Origin: Azonexaceae bacterium | GTDB lineage: Bacteria; Pseudomonadota; Gammaproteobacteria; Burkholderiales; Rhodocyclaceae | Assembly: GCA_013335535.1 (NCBI GenBank) | Contig: JAAXVL010000001.1 | Span: 513,764-577,763 of the forward strand | DNA length: 64,000 nt | Direction: 5' to 3' | In this document: positions 63,657 through 64,000 of the stretch, in pieces | How positions within the stretch are numbered: the first letter of the stretch is position 1 | How the letters are laid out: each line of letters starts with the position of its first letter | Program-made: the position numbers and the translations under genes | Notes under the pieces: generated by a model | Databases searched by the model: none | Seen by the model: the letters and a program-made list of their open reading frames with translations, nothing else | Told to the model about the DNA's origin: nothing

Positions 63657-64000
63657 ATGTTCAGTTTCCTGAAAAAATCCGGCACCGACAGCAAAGCCGA
63701 AACCAAGGCCGATGTTCCGGCCGAAGCTGCTGCCCCTTCGTGGCGCGAGCGCCTGTTCAAGGGGCTGGCCAAGACCCGCGCCCAATGGGGCGGCAAACTC
63801 AAAACCATTTTCTCGCGCGGCAAGGTCGATGACGAACTGCTCGAAGAACTCGAAACCCTGTTGCTGACCAGCGATTGCGGTGTCGAGGCAACGACCCACC
63901 TGCTCGACGAGCTTAAAAAGGCCGCCAAGCGTGACAAGCTCGATACACCGGACGCCATCCAGAAGGCGCTGCACGATGCGCTGCTTGAAACACTGCAGCC
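63657..64000 (+). CDS. ftsY: Signal recognition particle receptor FtsY (5' part)
   Basis: 114 codons are visible before the window ends. Starts MFSFLKKSGTDSKAE with a short acidic/alanine linker and then the N-domain of the SRP GTPase (WRERLFKGLAKTRAQWGGKL, DDELLEELETLLLTSDCGVEATTHLL). FtsY docks the ribosome-SRP complex at the Sec translocon. The G domain lies outside. ATG 63657 has no strong ribosome site. Confidence 0.95.
   Translation, partial: MFSFLKKSGTDSKAETKADVPAEAAAPSWRERLFKGLAKTRAQWGGKLKTIFSRGKVDDELLEELETLLLTSDCGVEATTHLLDELKKAAKRDKLDTPDAIQKALHDALLETLQ

Overview
The window is a dense, GC-rich stretch of bacterial chromosome. Gene content and order (ribB-ribH-nusB-thiL-pgpA; lolB-ispE-tRNA-Gln-prs-rplY-pth-ychF; glnA-DUF4124-ntrB-ntrC; rsmD-coaD-ferredoxin; ftsY beside paired M16 peptidases) point to a betaproteobacterium. 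The large number of c-di-GMP and sensor-kinase genes, the hemerythrin domain and a Pel gene fit the Rhodocyclales (Dechloromonas/Azonexus type). That placement is an inference from gene content. I see no prophage, insertion sequence, CRISPR array or rRNA operon, and no gene-free stretch longer than about 190 bases.

Layout. 1-2.8 kb: a Pel polysaccharide gene (pelA, 3' end outside the window) with a CRP-type site upstream. 2.8-5.6 kb: nadA, a rhodanese and a divergent CDF metal exporter. 5.6-14.7 kb: the nitrogen-control block (glnA with NtrC sites and a sigma-54 promoter; DUF4124 protein; ntrB-ntrC), interrupted by an RND pump and adaptor on the other strand. 14.7-16.2 kb: birA-coaX. 16.3-19.8 kb: a membrane module of DUF350, SPFH, DUF4178 and a 47-residue protein. 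19.8-23.5 kb: a glycine/cysteine-tailed protein with gabD, an NlpC/P60 lipoprotein, an HDOD protein and tRNA-Arg. 23.6-41.7 kb: an 18-kb minus-strand signalling block. 41.8-45.3 kb: the riboflavin/thiamine/NusB/PgpA operon. 45.4-49.3 kb: YceI, a membrane-bound spermidine-synthase-like protein and a PAS-GGDEF-EAL protein. 49.4-56.1 kb: ychF, pth, rplY, prs, tRNA-Gln, ispE, lolB and a TPR protein. 56.2-64 kb: mutM, a dynamin-like GTPase, a ferredoxin, coaD, rsmD, two M16 peptidases around a small coiled-coil membrane protein, and the start of ftsY.

The most interesting system is the eight-gene operon at 38064 to 23586, with gaps or overlaps of a few bases throughout. It joins an MglA-like small GTPase, a receiver fused to a GspE/PilB-type ATPase that carries a recognisable MshEN (c-di-GMP-binding) motif, a stand-alone receiver, a receiver-HD-GYP phosphodiesterase, a GGDEF(degenerate)-EAL protein with receivers at both ends, and three sensor kinases, one of them with a hemerythrin domain. 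My reading is that it couples oxygen or redox and other signals, through phosphorelay and c-di-GMP, to the polarity or motor activity of a type IV pilus or type II secretion machine. A CRP-type site before pelA suggests the biofilm polysaccharide may be under related control.

A second feature is a short dispersed repeat of about 35 bases (core ACGGTCAACCGG, A-run, then a GCCAAAA motif). It occurs between genes and inside the ends of genes across the window.
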